The notes beneath the pieces are model-generated. The model ran no database searches. It had not been told where the DNA came from and saw nothing but the letters and a program-made list of their open reading frames with translations. Position numbers and translations under genes: made by a program. 64,000 bases of DNA, from the NCBI GenBank assembly GCA_942493375.1, contig OW818698.1, forward strand, positions 5,022,001-5,086,000, written 5' to 3'. How positions within the stretch are numbered: the stretch's first letter is position 1; every line of letters begins with the position of its first letter. Source of the DNA: G942493375 sp942493375. Its GTDB lineage: Bacteria; Armatimonadota; UBA5829. Below are positions 16,082 to 24,907 of this stretch, piece by piece.

Positions 16082-18307
16082 CTAAAGTTTCTGTGGTGCA
16101 AGTTTTGGTTTGTTGTCTTTAGGTTCTTCCTGTTTGATTAGGCAGAACCTGTCAATCCAAACAGATTCCGCTGCCCCTGCGTCACCGTTTTGCCTGATCA
16201 CCACCTCATATCCCTGGTTCATATCCTGCACACCCATATCGACAGCGACGTATTCATCCTTTTCAGTAGGTTCGCAGATGATCTGTTTAGCAACTAACAC
16301 TGAGTTGGTAACACTGTCTTCGATACCGACTGAGCATACTCTGCCCGCAGCAAGCCCTGGTTTAACCCTCATGTAGACTACGCACTTATATTTGCCCATT
16401 ACATTGACTGGAGCCCGCAAAATACCTGATGCGTCGGACTGACTCATCACAAGTGCTTTGCCATCCGATGCATTTGGGTCATCAGTAATTACTATGCTAT
16501 CAGAGCTTTTCAGAGCAAACCAGGTTTCCTGTCTATCAACCAATGTGCCTTCAATTTTCGGAGGCGATGACGGACGGGGTGATGCCATCAGTTTAAGCGC
16601 ATCGACCACTCTGTCCTGAAGCTCCATACCGGAAGCTGAGGCGGTATGTCTAAACGATTCAGCGGCAGTATCAGGATCTGCTGGTCCTGAAAATGGCATC
16701 TGGTATAATGCTGCTTCTGTGCGTAATTCCTTGTATCGCAGAAGCCACAGAGCATCCAGGAATAGTTTTTCCCTGACCACTCGCTGCTGGTGCACAGCAT
16801 CGTCCGACACAGCTTTCAGTGCGGCATCCATCAATACCTGTGCGCGGTTCATTGCTGCAATATCCATGAAAGAAAAATCTGTGTTACCCGGGCAGATATA
16901 TACAGTGGATTTTCCCGCCAGCCCGTTAACCAGCATCAGGTATGAGAGTATGAATTTGCCTGCACGACCGTAGAAACCGTCCGTAAACTGTTTCATCAGC
17001 TTCATTTCATCTGCCTGTGGGTCCCAGAGCAGTTCTGAAGCAAGCCACAGTCGCAGTTCTCTGAAATCCACGGGTGTCTGAACTGATCCCATATCCAGCA
17101 TCGCTCCTGAGACTTTATTTGCTGCCAGGTACCGGAGGGTTATCGGCAGGGAGAGTATGTTTGGATAGGGTAGGGGAAGTCCACCTGAGGATACAATCCG
17201 ACCCTGGACCCATGACTGCGGGTAGATCAGCTGCCATCCAGCCATTGTTTTCTCGAACCGTTTGTTCCACTCAGGACCATCAGGATTGCCCAATGGTTTG
17301 GACATATCACAAGCGCCCAGATCCATGCTGAGGATAGCGCCTTTCTGGACCGTTATGTTTTGCGGGGCATCTCCCATCGCAGCACGGACAGGGATTACTA
17401 ACTGGATTCCGGAGTACTGATTGTCGATGTAGGTGGCGATGCGGTTGGCGAATTGCACATATCCAGCAGAAGCAGTGGAGTATTTCTTCCCAAGTGCTCT
17501 GCACCAGGCACATTGGCAGGGCTTCTGAGTTTCTACTGTATTCAGATACACATAGCCTGCTCTTCGGGGACGATTGGGTCTGTTGGCTACTACGGCATCA
17601 AACCGGAGCTTACTGTCCAGGCTGTTGACCACCCAGTTGCACATTGTGTTGTCATTAGGACATATTCCGGGAGCTGGTTTGCCTGTCAGGATCCCGATGT
17701 GTGAACCCAGTTCTTGTGTAATATCCTGTGTTTTGCCATTTAATCTGAGCTGTGTAGCGAATAGTCCTACTGCGTTGTCTGCAGATATTCCACGGTAAGT
17801 GAATGGCGGGCAGTAGACATAATCCAGGTTTGGGACACTGATATCCGGTTTGTTGGGTATTATGATGTCTGATTCAGTCCACCACCTGCAGCCGATGACT
17901 CTCTCAAGGAATACACCGACGGCATTCATTGTCCCGCGATCTGTTGCTCCGGTGATGATCAATTTATTGCCGATAGTCTTGATTAGAACTCCGTCAGATC
18001 CCAGCACACCCCATTCCTGGTCTTTCAACATAAACTCAACTCTGGGTGAACGCCCGACAAGTATCTGAGGCTCTGATGGATCGGAATTGGACTCCAATAA
18101 GGTTTTGAATTCAACTCCTGACACTTGCGATAGAGTCTGGGCCAGTTCGTTAGCAGCTGTCGTCGTCGCCTTGCCGGCAATATCCGCAGTCACAACCACG
18201 CACTGTGCCTCTCCCTCAGCCGATATAACAAACCCGGCACAACAAGCAGCCGAAGCCACAGCAAGCGCCAGGATAATAATCAATAAAATTTGAATGGTTT
18301 TCATCAC
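16082..18307 (-). CDS. Secreted DUF4838 glycosidase-like protein (outlying paralogue)
   Basis: A 741-aa exported protein. A signal peptide covers about residues 1-23 (LLIIILALAVASAACC). Residues about 30-145 match the GH20/GH67-type N-terminal alpha/beta domain (ANELAQTLSQVSGVEF, PQILVGRSP, GTMNAVGVFLERVIGCRWWT). Residues about 160-500 form a DUF4838-type barrel that includes the cysteine cluster PCQCAWCRALGKK. The C-terminal 170 residues look like a beta-sandwich. DUF4838 proteins are thought to be polysaccharide-active, but the reaction is not established. It is a distant relative of the five-gene array at 31339-45965 and keeps that group's CxCxxC motif. It converges on the LacI-type gene. 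The ATG at 18307 starts the protein; the second codon is also Met. Confidence 0.83.
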   Translation of the reverse strand: MMKTIQILLIIILALAVASAACCAGFVISAEGEAQCVVVTADIAGKATTTAANELAQTLSQVSGVEFKTLLESNSDPSEPQILVGRSPRVEFMLKDQEWGVLGSDGVLIKTIGNKLIITGATDRGTMNAVGVFLERVIGCRWWTESDIIIPNKPDISVPNLDYVYCPPFTYRGISADNAVGLFATQLRLNGKTQDITQELGSHIGILTGKPAPGICPNDNTMCNWVVNSLDSKLRFDAVVANRPNRPRRAGYVYLNTVETQKPCQCAWCRALGKKYSTASAGYVQFANRIATYIDNQYSGIQLVIPVRAAMGDAPQNITVQKGAILSMDLGACDMSKPLGNPDGPEWNKRFEKTMAGWQLIYPQSWVQGRIVSSGGLPLPYPNILSLPITLRYLAANKVSGAMLDMGSVQTPVDFRELRLWLASELLWDPQADEMKLMKQFTDGFYGRAGKFILSYLMLVNGLAGKSTVYICPGNTDFSFMDIAAMNRAQVLMDAALKAVSDDAVHQQRVVREKLFLDALWLLRYKELRTEAALYQMPFSGPADPDTAAESFRHTASASGMELQDRVVDALKLMASPRPSSPPKIEGTLVDRQETWFALKSSDSIVITDDPNASDGKALVMSQSDASGILRAPVNVMGKYKCVVYMRVKPGLAAGRVCSVGIEDSVTNSVLVAKQIICEPTEKDEYVAVDMGVQDMNQGYEVVIRQNGDAGAAESVWIDRFCLIKQEEPKDNKPKLAPQKL

Positions 18308-18366
18308 TTAGAATTATCGGCCTAATCAATGCCGGACAAGAGAGCACCCCCGTGCAAGATAGCACT

Positions 18367-18444
18367 CCGTTCGCCCTGAGCGCAGTCGAAGGACGCGGAC
18401 TTACACAAACCGTTTCGTCTTTCGACTACGCTCAAGACGAACGG
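18367..18444. repeat. Imperfect palindromic repeat (CGTTCGCCCTGAGC type)
   Basis: Arms at 18367-18395 (starting CCGTTCGCCCTGAGCGCAGT) and 18416-18444 pair with a few mismatches around a 20-base loop. The CTGAGCG..GTCGAAGGA core is a widespread intergenic repeat type, different from the GTCATCCTGAGGAACG family in this window. Confidence 0.75.
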
Positions 18445-18453
18445 GTATCATTT

Positions 18454-18483
18454 CCTAAAGCCTAAAGCCTAAAGCCTAAAGCC
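18454..18483. repeat. Heptamer tandem repeat (CCTAAAG)4
   Basis: Four perfect copies of CCTAAAG at 18454-18481, followed by the start of a fifth. It lies between the DUF4838 gene and the next secreted protein gene and could vary in length by slippage. Confidence 0.9.
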
Positions 18484-18584
18484 TTCCTCCCCCCCACAAA
18501 CCTGAAGGACTCTACCACCCTTCTGCCTAATAGTCCAACAGTAGAACGTCATTATCTGACTCCTAAAAACGAAGGAAGATACCG

Positions 18585-20738
18585 ATGCGAAGATTTGCAG
18601 GATTGTTGATTTTATTGCTGGTTTTGTCTGGTTCAGTGGCAGAAGCACAGCAATATAATATACGGATAAGCTCGAACGCAAAGTCTGTGGGTATCGGGAG
18701 GAGCGTTACAATTAATGCTCTGGTTACCGATATGAATGGAAAACCAGCAGCCGGGATAGAAGTTCATCCCTATCGCAATGGCAAGCGGTGGGGTTCGCAT
18801 GAGTTCACCGATTCTACCGGTCGCGCATCTTTTCCTGTTCCACTGCCTGTTATGGAAACCTCAAAGATATCGGTAGCAGTGTGCCCAATGAAGCGAGAAT
18901 TTAATGAGAAGTGGATATGGGCGGCAAACATCCGGGATAGTCAGACTGTGTATATGGTCAAGAAATTCGATGTGGCTAATGTTCAAGGCGCAAAACTGTG
19001 GTTCTCTGTGGATGACAGAGCCAGCGTATATTTGAACGGTGTGCTGGTCAAGGAGATGCATGGCTGGAATCCGGTTATTCCTGTCGATATCAAACCCGAG
19101 AGTTTCATTAAGGGAACTAACTCCCTGTGTGTAGAAGCCGAGAATGGTACCGGTCCTGCTGCAATGTTGTTGCGAATGGATTTTGCCGGCAATGATAAGG
19201 GCTCGATTGTATCCGATGAATCATGGACTGTTTATCCAACAAAACCAGCTTCATGGCCTTTGGCTCCGGATACTGCCGGAGAACGGACTCGTGTGGTCTT
19301 TGAAATCGGGCAAGCTATTTACAACCTGGAAAACTGGCCCAGCATACACTACACCAGGGTACGAAACACCGGCATGGAGATGCCCGAAGGGTGCAGCGTC
19401 TCAAACACTGTGTCAATTGATGTCCGCAATCGTAAGCTGGAGACCTTCAAGCGTGATGAGAAAAAGCTGATTGGCATGCAGTGGGAGGAATGGTTTACTC
19501 CACTGAATATCAACTGGTCTACTGCTCCGGCTGTTCCTGTTATGGGTTTTTATAGTTCATATGATCCGGATGTTGCCAGGCAGCACTTGATATGGTTCAT
19601 TGAGTCGGGGATTGATTATTTATTGGTCGACTGGTCCAACAATATATGGTTCTCAAAGAGTTGGGACGATGTTGGCAAAGGCACGTATGAACTTGATGAT
19701 ACCACAACTCTGATGATGGACGGACTGGTCAAGATGCGTAGCGAGGGTTATGTTGTGCCAAAAATGACGTTCCTGATCGGTGTCAGTCACGTCCGACCAG
19801 AGGGCCCGAATGCGGTCAACGGCCAGCTCAAATATATCTGGGACCACTATGTGACCAATCCGAAATATGACGGCCTCTGGCAGTATCTGGATGGTAAGCC
19901 GCTTATTCAGATATTGGATCTTGGCGCATCCTACGTAAGGGAGAACCTCAAACTTGATGACCGGTTTGCCATCAGATTTACAGGTTCTCAGCAGGATACA
20001 CAGAAGCAGAATGAGCTTGGTTTCTGGACCTGGATGGACAGAGTCCCTGTTCCTACTCCTCCTACCGGCAAGACAGAGGCTCTTACTGTAAGCGCCGGCA
20101 GTTTCGGACAGGGAGGCTGGAAAGCTGCCAATGCGCGAGGACACCGTGGGGGGGCTACCCTTATAGAGGACTGGCAGCTGGCTATGAAATATCAGCCCGG
20201 ATTTCTTGCAATCCACCAGTTCAACGAATTCGCTGGTCAGATAGAGGGCCAGCCCGCAGCTCCTCCAAACATGTATGTAGATTCCTATAGCGTAGAATTG
20301 AGTGATGACATAGAACCCACCTCCCTGAACACTCCTGCATATCGTGGAGACGGTGGCTGGGGTTATCTTTACCTAAACATGACCAAGGCTCTGGTAGACT
20401 TATATAAGGAAACAACACCAACGTCTACAGTTCTTGCAATCGCAAGTCCGCTCAGAAAGCAGGTCATAACTGGGCCAACTGTCTATGTCACATGGCGGAC
20501 AGTTGGAGCTGCTGCTGAATCATTCACAATATATGTGAACGATAAAAAAACAGCCTCAAACATAAAGGAAAATCATGCATTTATCGACCTGTCAAAATAC
20601 AAAACAGGCCCAGTCCAAATAAGAGTCCGTGCAGAAGGCACCAAGACCCGCTACGTCCTGCACTACGAAAAAGATGCAGTCAGATTGAAAAATCCCGTAC
20701 CAGCAGAGAGTTATGTAGATATAGAGCTAAAGCGATAA
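18585..20738 (+). CDS. Secreted GH71/GH99-like protein with Ig-like and jelly-roll domains
   Basis: A 717-aa exported protein with a signal peptide over about residues 1-22 (LLILLLVLSGSVAEAQ). Residues about 25-105 look like a bacterial Ig-like domain (TINALVTDMNGKPAAGIEV). Residues about 120-205 resemble the jelly-roll of beta-galactosidase-type enzymes (KLWFSVDDRASVYLNGVLVK). Residues about 300-600 look like a TIM barrel of the GH71/GH99 or WbsX-like type (VMGFYSSYDPDVARQHLIWF, IDYLLVDWSNNIW, GKPLIQILDLG, LAIHQFNEFAGQ). The C terminus is another Ig-like domain. GH99-like enzymes cleave internal mannosidic bonds, but I cannot assign substrate or catalytic residues here. The ATG at 18585 has a GAAGGA ribosome-binding site a few bases upstream. 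Confidence 0.72.
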   Translation: MRRFAGLLILLLVLSGSVAEAQQYNIRISSNAKSVGIGRSVTINALVTDMNGKPAAGIEVHPYRNGKRWGSHEFTDSTGRASFPVPLPVMETSKISVAVCPMKREFNEKWIWAANIRDSQTVYMVKKFDVANVQGAKLWFSVDDRASVYLNGVLVKEMHGWNPVIPVDIKPESFIKGTNSLCVEAENGTGPAAMLLRMDFAGNDKGSIVSDESWTVYPTKPASWPLAPDTAGERTRVVFEIGQAIYNLENWPSIHYTRVRNTGMEMPEGCSVSNTVSIDVRNRKLETFKRDEKKLIGMQWEEWFTPLNINWSTAPAVPVMGFYSSYDPDVARQHLIWFIESGIDYLLVDWSNNIWFSKSWDDVGKGTYELDDTTTLMMDGLVKMRSEGYVVPKMTFLIGVSHVRPEGPNAVNGQLKYIWDHYVTNPKYDGLWQYLDGKPLIQILDLGASYVRENLKLDDRFAIRFTGSQQDTQKQNELGFWTWMDRVPVPTPPTGKTEALTVSAGSFGQGGWKAANARGHRGGATLIEDWQLAMKYQPGFLAIHQFNEFAGQIEGQPAAPPNMYVDSYSVELSDDIEPTSLNTPAYRGDGGWGYLYLNMTKALVDLYKETTPTSTVLAIASPLRKQVITGPTVYVTWRTVGAAAESFTIYVNDKKTASNIKENHAFIDLSKYKTGPVQIRVRAEGTKTRYVLHYEKDAVRLKNPVPAESYVDIELKR

Positions 20739-20800
20739 TCCATAATCATGTCATCCTACTCAGTGAAGAATCAGATGATTCAAAGGTAAACATTAACCAT

Positions 20801-21145
20801 ATGAACAGTAATTTTGGTCCATTAGGTATCATTCTGGTATCAGCATTTGTATTGTATTTTGTATATGACATAGTAAAGGTCCTCAAAAAGGCCTATGTAT
20901 CTGATATGACTAGAGATGAATTCGGTGCTCTGGTGATCAATCTGGTAACGTCTTTTCTAGCGTTATTAATAGTGTTGTCCATAACAACCTATTTGAGAGT
21001 GAAAAATGAACTCAACTCAACAATATATATCGTATTGGTTGCTTGTTTGACACCATTAATGAAGGGGCATACAGAGTCAATATCACTGCTGTTGAAGACA
21101 AAATCCGAAGCACCAGACAACCAGGTAAAGCCTCCGTCAGAATAA
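20801..21145 (+). CDS. Small membrane protein, unknown
   Basis: A 114-aa protein with two or three predicted transmembrane segments: residues about 8-28 (GIILVSAFVLYFVYDIV), 47-68 (LVINLVTSFLALLIVLSITT) and a weaker one near 78-92. The tail is hydrophilic and charged. It shows no family motif I recognise. It lies 49 bases before the MFS transporter gene and may be co-transcribed with it. The ribosome-binding site is weak. Confidence 0.55.
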   Translation: MNSNFGPLGIILVSAFVLYFVYDIVKVLKKAYVSDMTRDEFGALVINLVTSFLALLIVLSITTYLRVKNELNSTIYIVLVACLTPLMKGHTESISLLLKTKSEAPDNQVKPPSE

Positions 21146-21194
21146 TTCTTCTTCCCTCGTTTGTGCAATTTTGAAATAGCAAGAGTATATAAAA

Positions 21195-22544
21195 TTGAAT
21201 ACAAATACAACCGAACATAGTATTTCCAGATCTCAAGTACAAAAAGCAGTAAAGCTCTCATGCGCACAGGCGATGCTTGGGGCTATTTATAGTGCATCCA
21301 CAGGTGGAATGTTCCTGGTTGGTTATGCTCTAAAGATGGGAGCAAGCGATGTAGAGCTGGGGCTTCTCTCAACTATCCCTCTCTTTGCAGTAGTATTTCA
21401 ACTGGTTGCAGCGTATATCGTTGAAAAGGGAATCAGCCGCAAGAAGATAACGTTTGTATCTCAGCTTATAAATGTCCTCTGTTGGTGTGTGATTGCCCTG
21501 ATGCCGTGGTTGTTGAAATCAGTGACCAATGGCGTAAAAATAGGTGTTTTGATAGCCACTGTGGGTATTATCACAGCCTTTGCCCACCTGGCAGCCAATT
21601 CAAGGGCGAGTTGGCTTGGTGACCTCATACCAGCATCTGAACGCGGTTCATTCTTTGGAAGAATAACCATGTTCGGTATGATCATCGGAGCTTCGCTCTC
21701 TGTTGTAGCAGGCAAGTTTCTTGATGTAGCCAAATCCGGTGGAATTGCTGCCTTTAGCTGGTTGTTTATATTCGGCATGTTGATTGGCCTGATCAACACA
21801 GCCTTGTTTATCCCTCAAAAAGATGTGCCCTTAAAGCCTGAGAAAGAGACCACACCTTTTCCAAGAATGATCATGGATACTTTCAAGAATAAAGGGCTCA
21901 TGATGATGGCTCTTTTTTCTTTGGTGTGGTCATTGCAGAACATCGCAGGCCCGTTTTATGCAGCGTACGTTATCAGGGACTTGAAGATGCCGTATATCGG
22001 ACTTGGAATACTGTCAGCAAGTTCAGGTCTGATGATGATTGCTACGTCGTCATTCTGGGGCAGAATGGTCGATAAACACGGATGTAAGCCCATATTGATA
22101 GTCGCAGCCGCAGCTATCGCACCTACATGCATTGCCTGGGGATTTGTAGATACCGCATTGAAAGCTTATTTGTTAATAGTGCCGATCAACCTGTTCCAGG
22201 GATTTTGGATGGCGGGCATACAAATCTGCTCAAGCACGATAATCTATAAAGTGACTCCGGAAAAAGGTAGAAGTGTTCAGCTGGCGATTCACTCTATAAT
22301 TGCAGTAGTAGTTACAGCACCCATACCTACTCTTGGAGGATATCTACCAAAACTCTTTGGGACGGACCTCAGGATAACTTTTCTACTGGTTGGAATATTC
22401 CAGCTTGCTGCAGCGTTCGTCGCAATGCGAATACCGGAAGCAGACGCCGGGAAACCCATCAGTGTTCTCGCTGACCTGAGAGACAGAATGTTTAAGAGAA
22501 CAAGAGCAGCAGAATATGATCCTGATGGTTCCAGGGAGAGATAA
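21195..22544 (+). CDS. MFS transporter
   Basis: A 449-aa inner-membrane protein with about 12 hydrophobic segments, typical in length and pattern of major facilitator carriers. The N-terminal half includes GTP-independent transporter features such as the loop after helix 2 (VEKGISRKKI) and the ASWLGDLIPASERGSFFGRI motif seen in sugar/unknown-solute MFS proteins. The second half has WGRMVDKHGCKPILI, a clear loop-8/9 form of the MFS motif A. The start is TTG at 21195 with a weak AAGAG upstream; no internal ATG would preserve the first helix. It lies in a run of plus-strand genes with a membrane protein 5 bases downstream. The substrate is unknown. It is the only carbohydrate-uptake candidate in this glycosidase-rich window. 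Confidence 0.88.
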   Translation: MNTNTTEHSISRSQVQKAVKLSCAQAMLGAIYSASTGGMFLVGYALKMGASDVELGLLSTIPLFAVVFQLVAAYIVEKGISRKKITFVSQLINVLCWCVIALMPWLLKSVTNGVKIGVLIATVGIITAFAHLAANSRASWLGDLIPASERGSFFGRITMFGMIIGASLSVVAGKFLDVAKSGGIAAFSWLFIFGMLIGLINTALFIPQKDVPLKPEKETTPFPRMIMDTFKNKGLMMMALFSLVWSLQNIAGPFYAAYVIRDLKMPYIGLGILSASSGLMMIATSSFWGRMVDKHGCKPILIVAAAAIAPTCIAWGFVDTALKAYLLIVPINLFQGFWMAGIQICSSTIIYKVTPEKGRSVQLAIHSIIAVVVTAPIPTLGGYLPKLFGTDLRITFLLVGIFQLAAAFVAMRIPEADAGKPISVLADLRDRMFKRTRAAEYDPDGSRER

Positions 22545-22549
22545 ATAGA

Positions 22550-22927
22550 ATGACTGTCATATTAAACTGCATTAAATCCAGGATATTCTGCGTCTGGCGA
22601 TGGGTTCACATTGTCATAATGATTGCGTGGACTATTCTGTTTTTCCGTGTAAATAATGTAGACATTATTGGAACCCAGATTGCCTATCCTAATTTTTTCC
22701 TTGGAGTAGTGCCTGCTGCTATATTTCTGTTTTTGAGATACACAAAACTGAACTGGGCTTGCTGGTTTGCATTCGCTTATGATCTCCTTATTATTCTGAC
22801 ACTTCTGGTGGGTTTGGTATTTCTACCAAACTATTATGGCTTATTCTTTTTTTTCCCTTTGGCAGGATTTATATGTGAGTTCATAATACTGATTGCTATC
22901 CTGATTGCAAGCAAACCTCACAGATAA
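22550..22927 (+). CDS. Four-helix membrane protein, unknown
   Basis: A 125-aa, strongly hydrophobic protein with about four transmembrane segments (VHIVIMIAWTILFF, FFLGVVPAAIFLFL, LLIILTLLVGLVFL, FIILIAILIA). It starts 5 bases after the MFS stop codon, with GGGAGAG of the preceding gene as its ribosome-binding site, so translational coupling is likely. No family is recognised. Confidence 0.7.
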   Translation: MTVILNCIKSRIFCVWRWVHIVIMIAWTILFFRVNNVDIIGTQIAYPNFFLGVVPAAIFLFLRYTKLNWACWFAFAYDLLIILTLLVGLVFLPNYYGLFFFFPLAGFICEFIILIAILIASKPHR

Positions 22928-22955
22928 GCATTGGGTATAGGAGGAAGGGAACTGT

Positions 22956-23639
22956 ATGATTGTCAATATCCGTTTGCTTCACTACCTCAGTGAAGAGACA
23001 TACAAGACAATATGCAACAGATTGGGGCTTGATCCCAGTTACAGCAGGATAGGGGAGAACTACATCGAATATGCAGACTCCCCCATATCCAAAGTCCATA
23101 TGTTCAATATAGATTACAAGTCACTGGGGCGTATATGGTTTATGCATGTGGATGTGGATTTCCCGCGCTTTACCTGTACCTATGAAGAGTTTCCAGATAG
23201 GTTGTTCGCAGCATATCGTGTGCTGTTCGGTGAGGATGCAATGTCGGATTTTCCAGCATATGACTGCATAAACTGCGATTATATTGAATACACATCGGTC
23301 ATTGAGATTTATAACGCGGACAATGCTATCGAAAAGCTGCAAACGGGTAAATGCGTCCCGGAACAACTCGACAGGCTGCTCTGGGAGAAGTATCAGAAAC
23401 CGAACAGCACCATCTCATTCTACATCTGCAAAGAAGATGATTCCCATCTCCGGCTACATGCAAAGTGTCACGGTACAGCTCTAAAAAGACGTATAAAAGA
23501 CGCTTCACTTCACCGTGCAACAGGAATCACGCCCAATACTGCAATCAACGCAGAAACAGAACGCAACATCATAGACTGGCAACTGCTACAGTATTTTGCT
23601 CCAGCTGGACTGTCATACGTTACTTCGGCTGCCGGGTGA
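22956..23639 (+). CDS. Hypothetical protein, 227 aa
   Basis: A soluble-looking protein with no signal peptide or membrane segment. It is rich in Tyr, Asp and Cys (YDCINCDYIEYTS in the middle) and ends in ITPNTAINAETERNIIDWQLLQYF. The ribosome-binding site AGGAGG at 22940-22945 supports the ATG at 22956. It lies 28 bases after the four-helix protein and probably ends the MFS operon. Its last codons lie in the left arm of the terminator. I do not recognise a family. Confidence 0.65.
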   Translation: MIVNIRLLHYLSEETYKTICNRLGLDPSYSRIGENYIEYADSPISKVHMFNIDYKSLGRIWFMHVDVDFPRFTCTYEEFPDRLFAAYRVLFGEDAMSDFPAYDCINCDYIEYTSVIEIYNADNAIEKLQTGKCVPEQLDRLLWEKYQKPNSTISFYICKEDDSHLRLHAKCHGTALKRRIKDASLHRATGITPNTAINAETERNIIDWQLLQYFAPAGLSYVTSAAG

Positions 23640-23654
23640 ACAGCCGAAGTAACG
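23618..23654. terminator. Bidirectional terminator overlapping a coding end
   Basis: A perfect 14-bp stem, CGTTACTTCGGCTG (23618-23631) with CAGCCGAAGTAACG (23641-23654), and a 9-base loop. The loop contains the TGA stop of the plus-strand gene (23637-23639). The convergent minus-strand gene ends at 23669, so it can serve both. Confidence 0.8.
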
Positions 23655-23668
23655 GTTCCGCAGCAATC

Positions 23669-24673
23669 TCATTTCTCAATTATCAAATCGCGCATCAGGA
23701 TATCATGGGCATTGGCAGGCTGGTTGCTGGGAAGTACCACATCCTTGTTCAGTAGTATTCCGAACCCGGTGCCGGCTGGGATTTGTACATCCTTACCAAT
23801 TGCTGGCGTGATTTGCCTTTGGTCATATAGATAGCCCTCTCCTGCACCAAATACAGCTCCAACAAACGGTTGACTCCCGAAAGTCTGACCAATCGCCAGC
23901 CCTGCTCCAGCTCCGGATGCTATAAACTGGTTATCCGTTCCCGAGTTAATGGTTCCCATAAGCCTGCTGGTTATCGGGTCCATTCTCACACTGTTTTCAT
24001 CCAGGGCAGCCAACTGTCCCACAATTGGAATAGATACACCGTTTGGTAAAGTCGCTTTTACAAAGCTGATACCGATTTGCCCGGCAGTATTCAGTGATGC
24101 TCTCGTCACAGATCCTACTTTACCCATGAACACCGTATGTTGGGGAAATCCGATAGCACTTATATCCTTTTGATAAGCATAGAAACTGTCACCAACTTTA
24201 CTTGTAGCAGAACTCAGAGTTCTATCCAAAGTGACCCTGATAACTGTGCCATTGGGAATTCTGGCCTGATCATTACTGAGCAACATAGGTTTGTATAGAC
24301 TCATAATCCTGGGGATTATGGTGTTCAGTCGATTGATCCAGACATTAGCCAGTTTTTGAGGTGTCGTCTGATTTGCCCTGGCATCATCTGCAGTAACAGT
24401 CATGAAGAATTTATTGTCGGCGTAAATGTAGCAATCTGCACCGAATTTCGTGGTTGTGAACATCGGAGTATTACCACCGAATTGCATAAGGTCATTCGCA
24501 CGCTGCTGAAGTTCTTTAACACGCTGCTCAATAGTGTAGCCACCTGCACCGTTACGTATAGTAAGAACGGGGGAGTTAGCGAGCCACACCTGACGGCTGT
24601 CAATTGCCCATACTGTTGAATACATGCATATGGTTGCTAGAACCATGAAAGTAATCGCTACATGTCTTTTCAT
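23669..24673 (-). CDS. Secreted hypothetical protein with glycine-rich C-terminal segment
   Basis: An exported protein of about 334 aa. I place the start at the ATG at 24673, which has GGAG seven bases upstream; an upstream in-frame start adds 17 residues but would bury the signal peptide. The signal is MKRHVAITFMVLATICMYSTVWA. The mature part has a region rich in Asn/Gln (GYTIEQRVKELQQRANDL), then a beta-rich section (RIPNGTVIRVTLDRTLSSAT, FPQHTVFMGKVGSV), then a glycine-rich hydrophobic stretch (ASGAGAGLAIGQTFGSQPFV). The middle resembles the barrel of pilus or secretion proteins that buffer surface properties, but the match is weak. Such secreted proteins are common in Armatimonadota and Chthonomonas-like genomes. 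Function unknown. Confidence 0.7.
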   Translation of the reverse strand: MKRHVAITFMVLATICMYSTVWAIDSRQVWLANSPVLTIRNGAGGYTIEQRVKELQQRANDLMQFGGNTPMFTTTKFGADCYIYADNKFFMTVTADDARANQTTPQKLANVWINRLNTIIPRIMSLYKPMLLSNDQARIPNGTVIRVTLDRTLSSATSKVGDSFYAYQKDISAIGFPQHTVFMGKVGSVTRASLNTAGQIGISFVKATLPNGVSIPIVGQLAALDENSVRMDPITSRLMGTINSGTDNQFIASGAGAGLAIGQTFGSQPFVGAVFGAGEGYLYDQRQITPAIGKDVQIPAGTGFGILLNKDVVLPSNQPANAHDILMRDLIIEK

Positions 24674-24907
24674 ATTCATACTCCATATGAAGGATCCACC
24701 CACTGTTTCCTTACTCCTATACATGGAGAAGAGTGAATCCAGTTTTTTACAACTCCAATGTCGTTTTTGTACGAAAGGAGATTGTTTACATATGCCAATA
24801 GTTAGGTGTGCCTAACTTATATATATTATCCCCAAGTCAGGAGGATAGGAAACCTATCATAAAGTCAAGGGGAATTGGTTGTGCATTTGTTAACTCTTCA
24901 GATAACC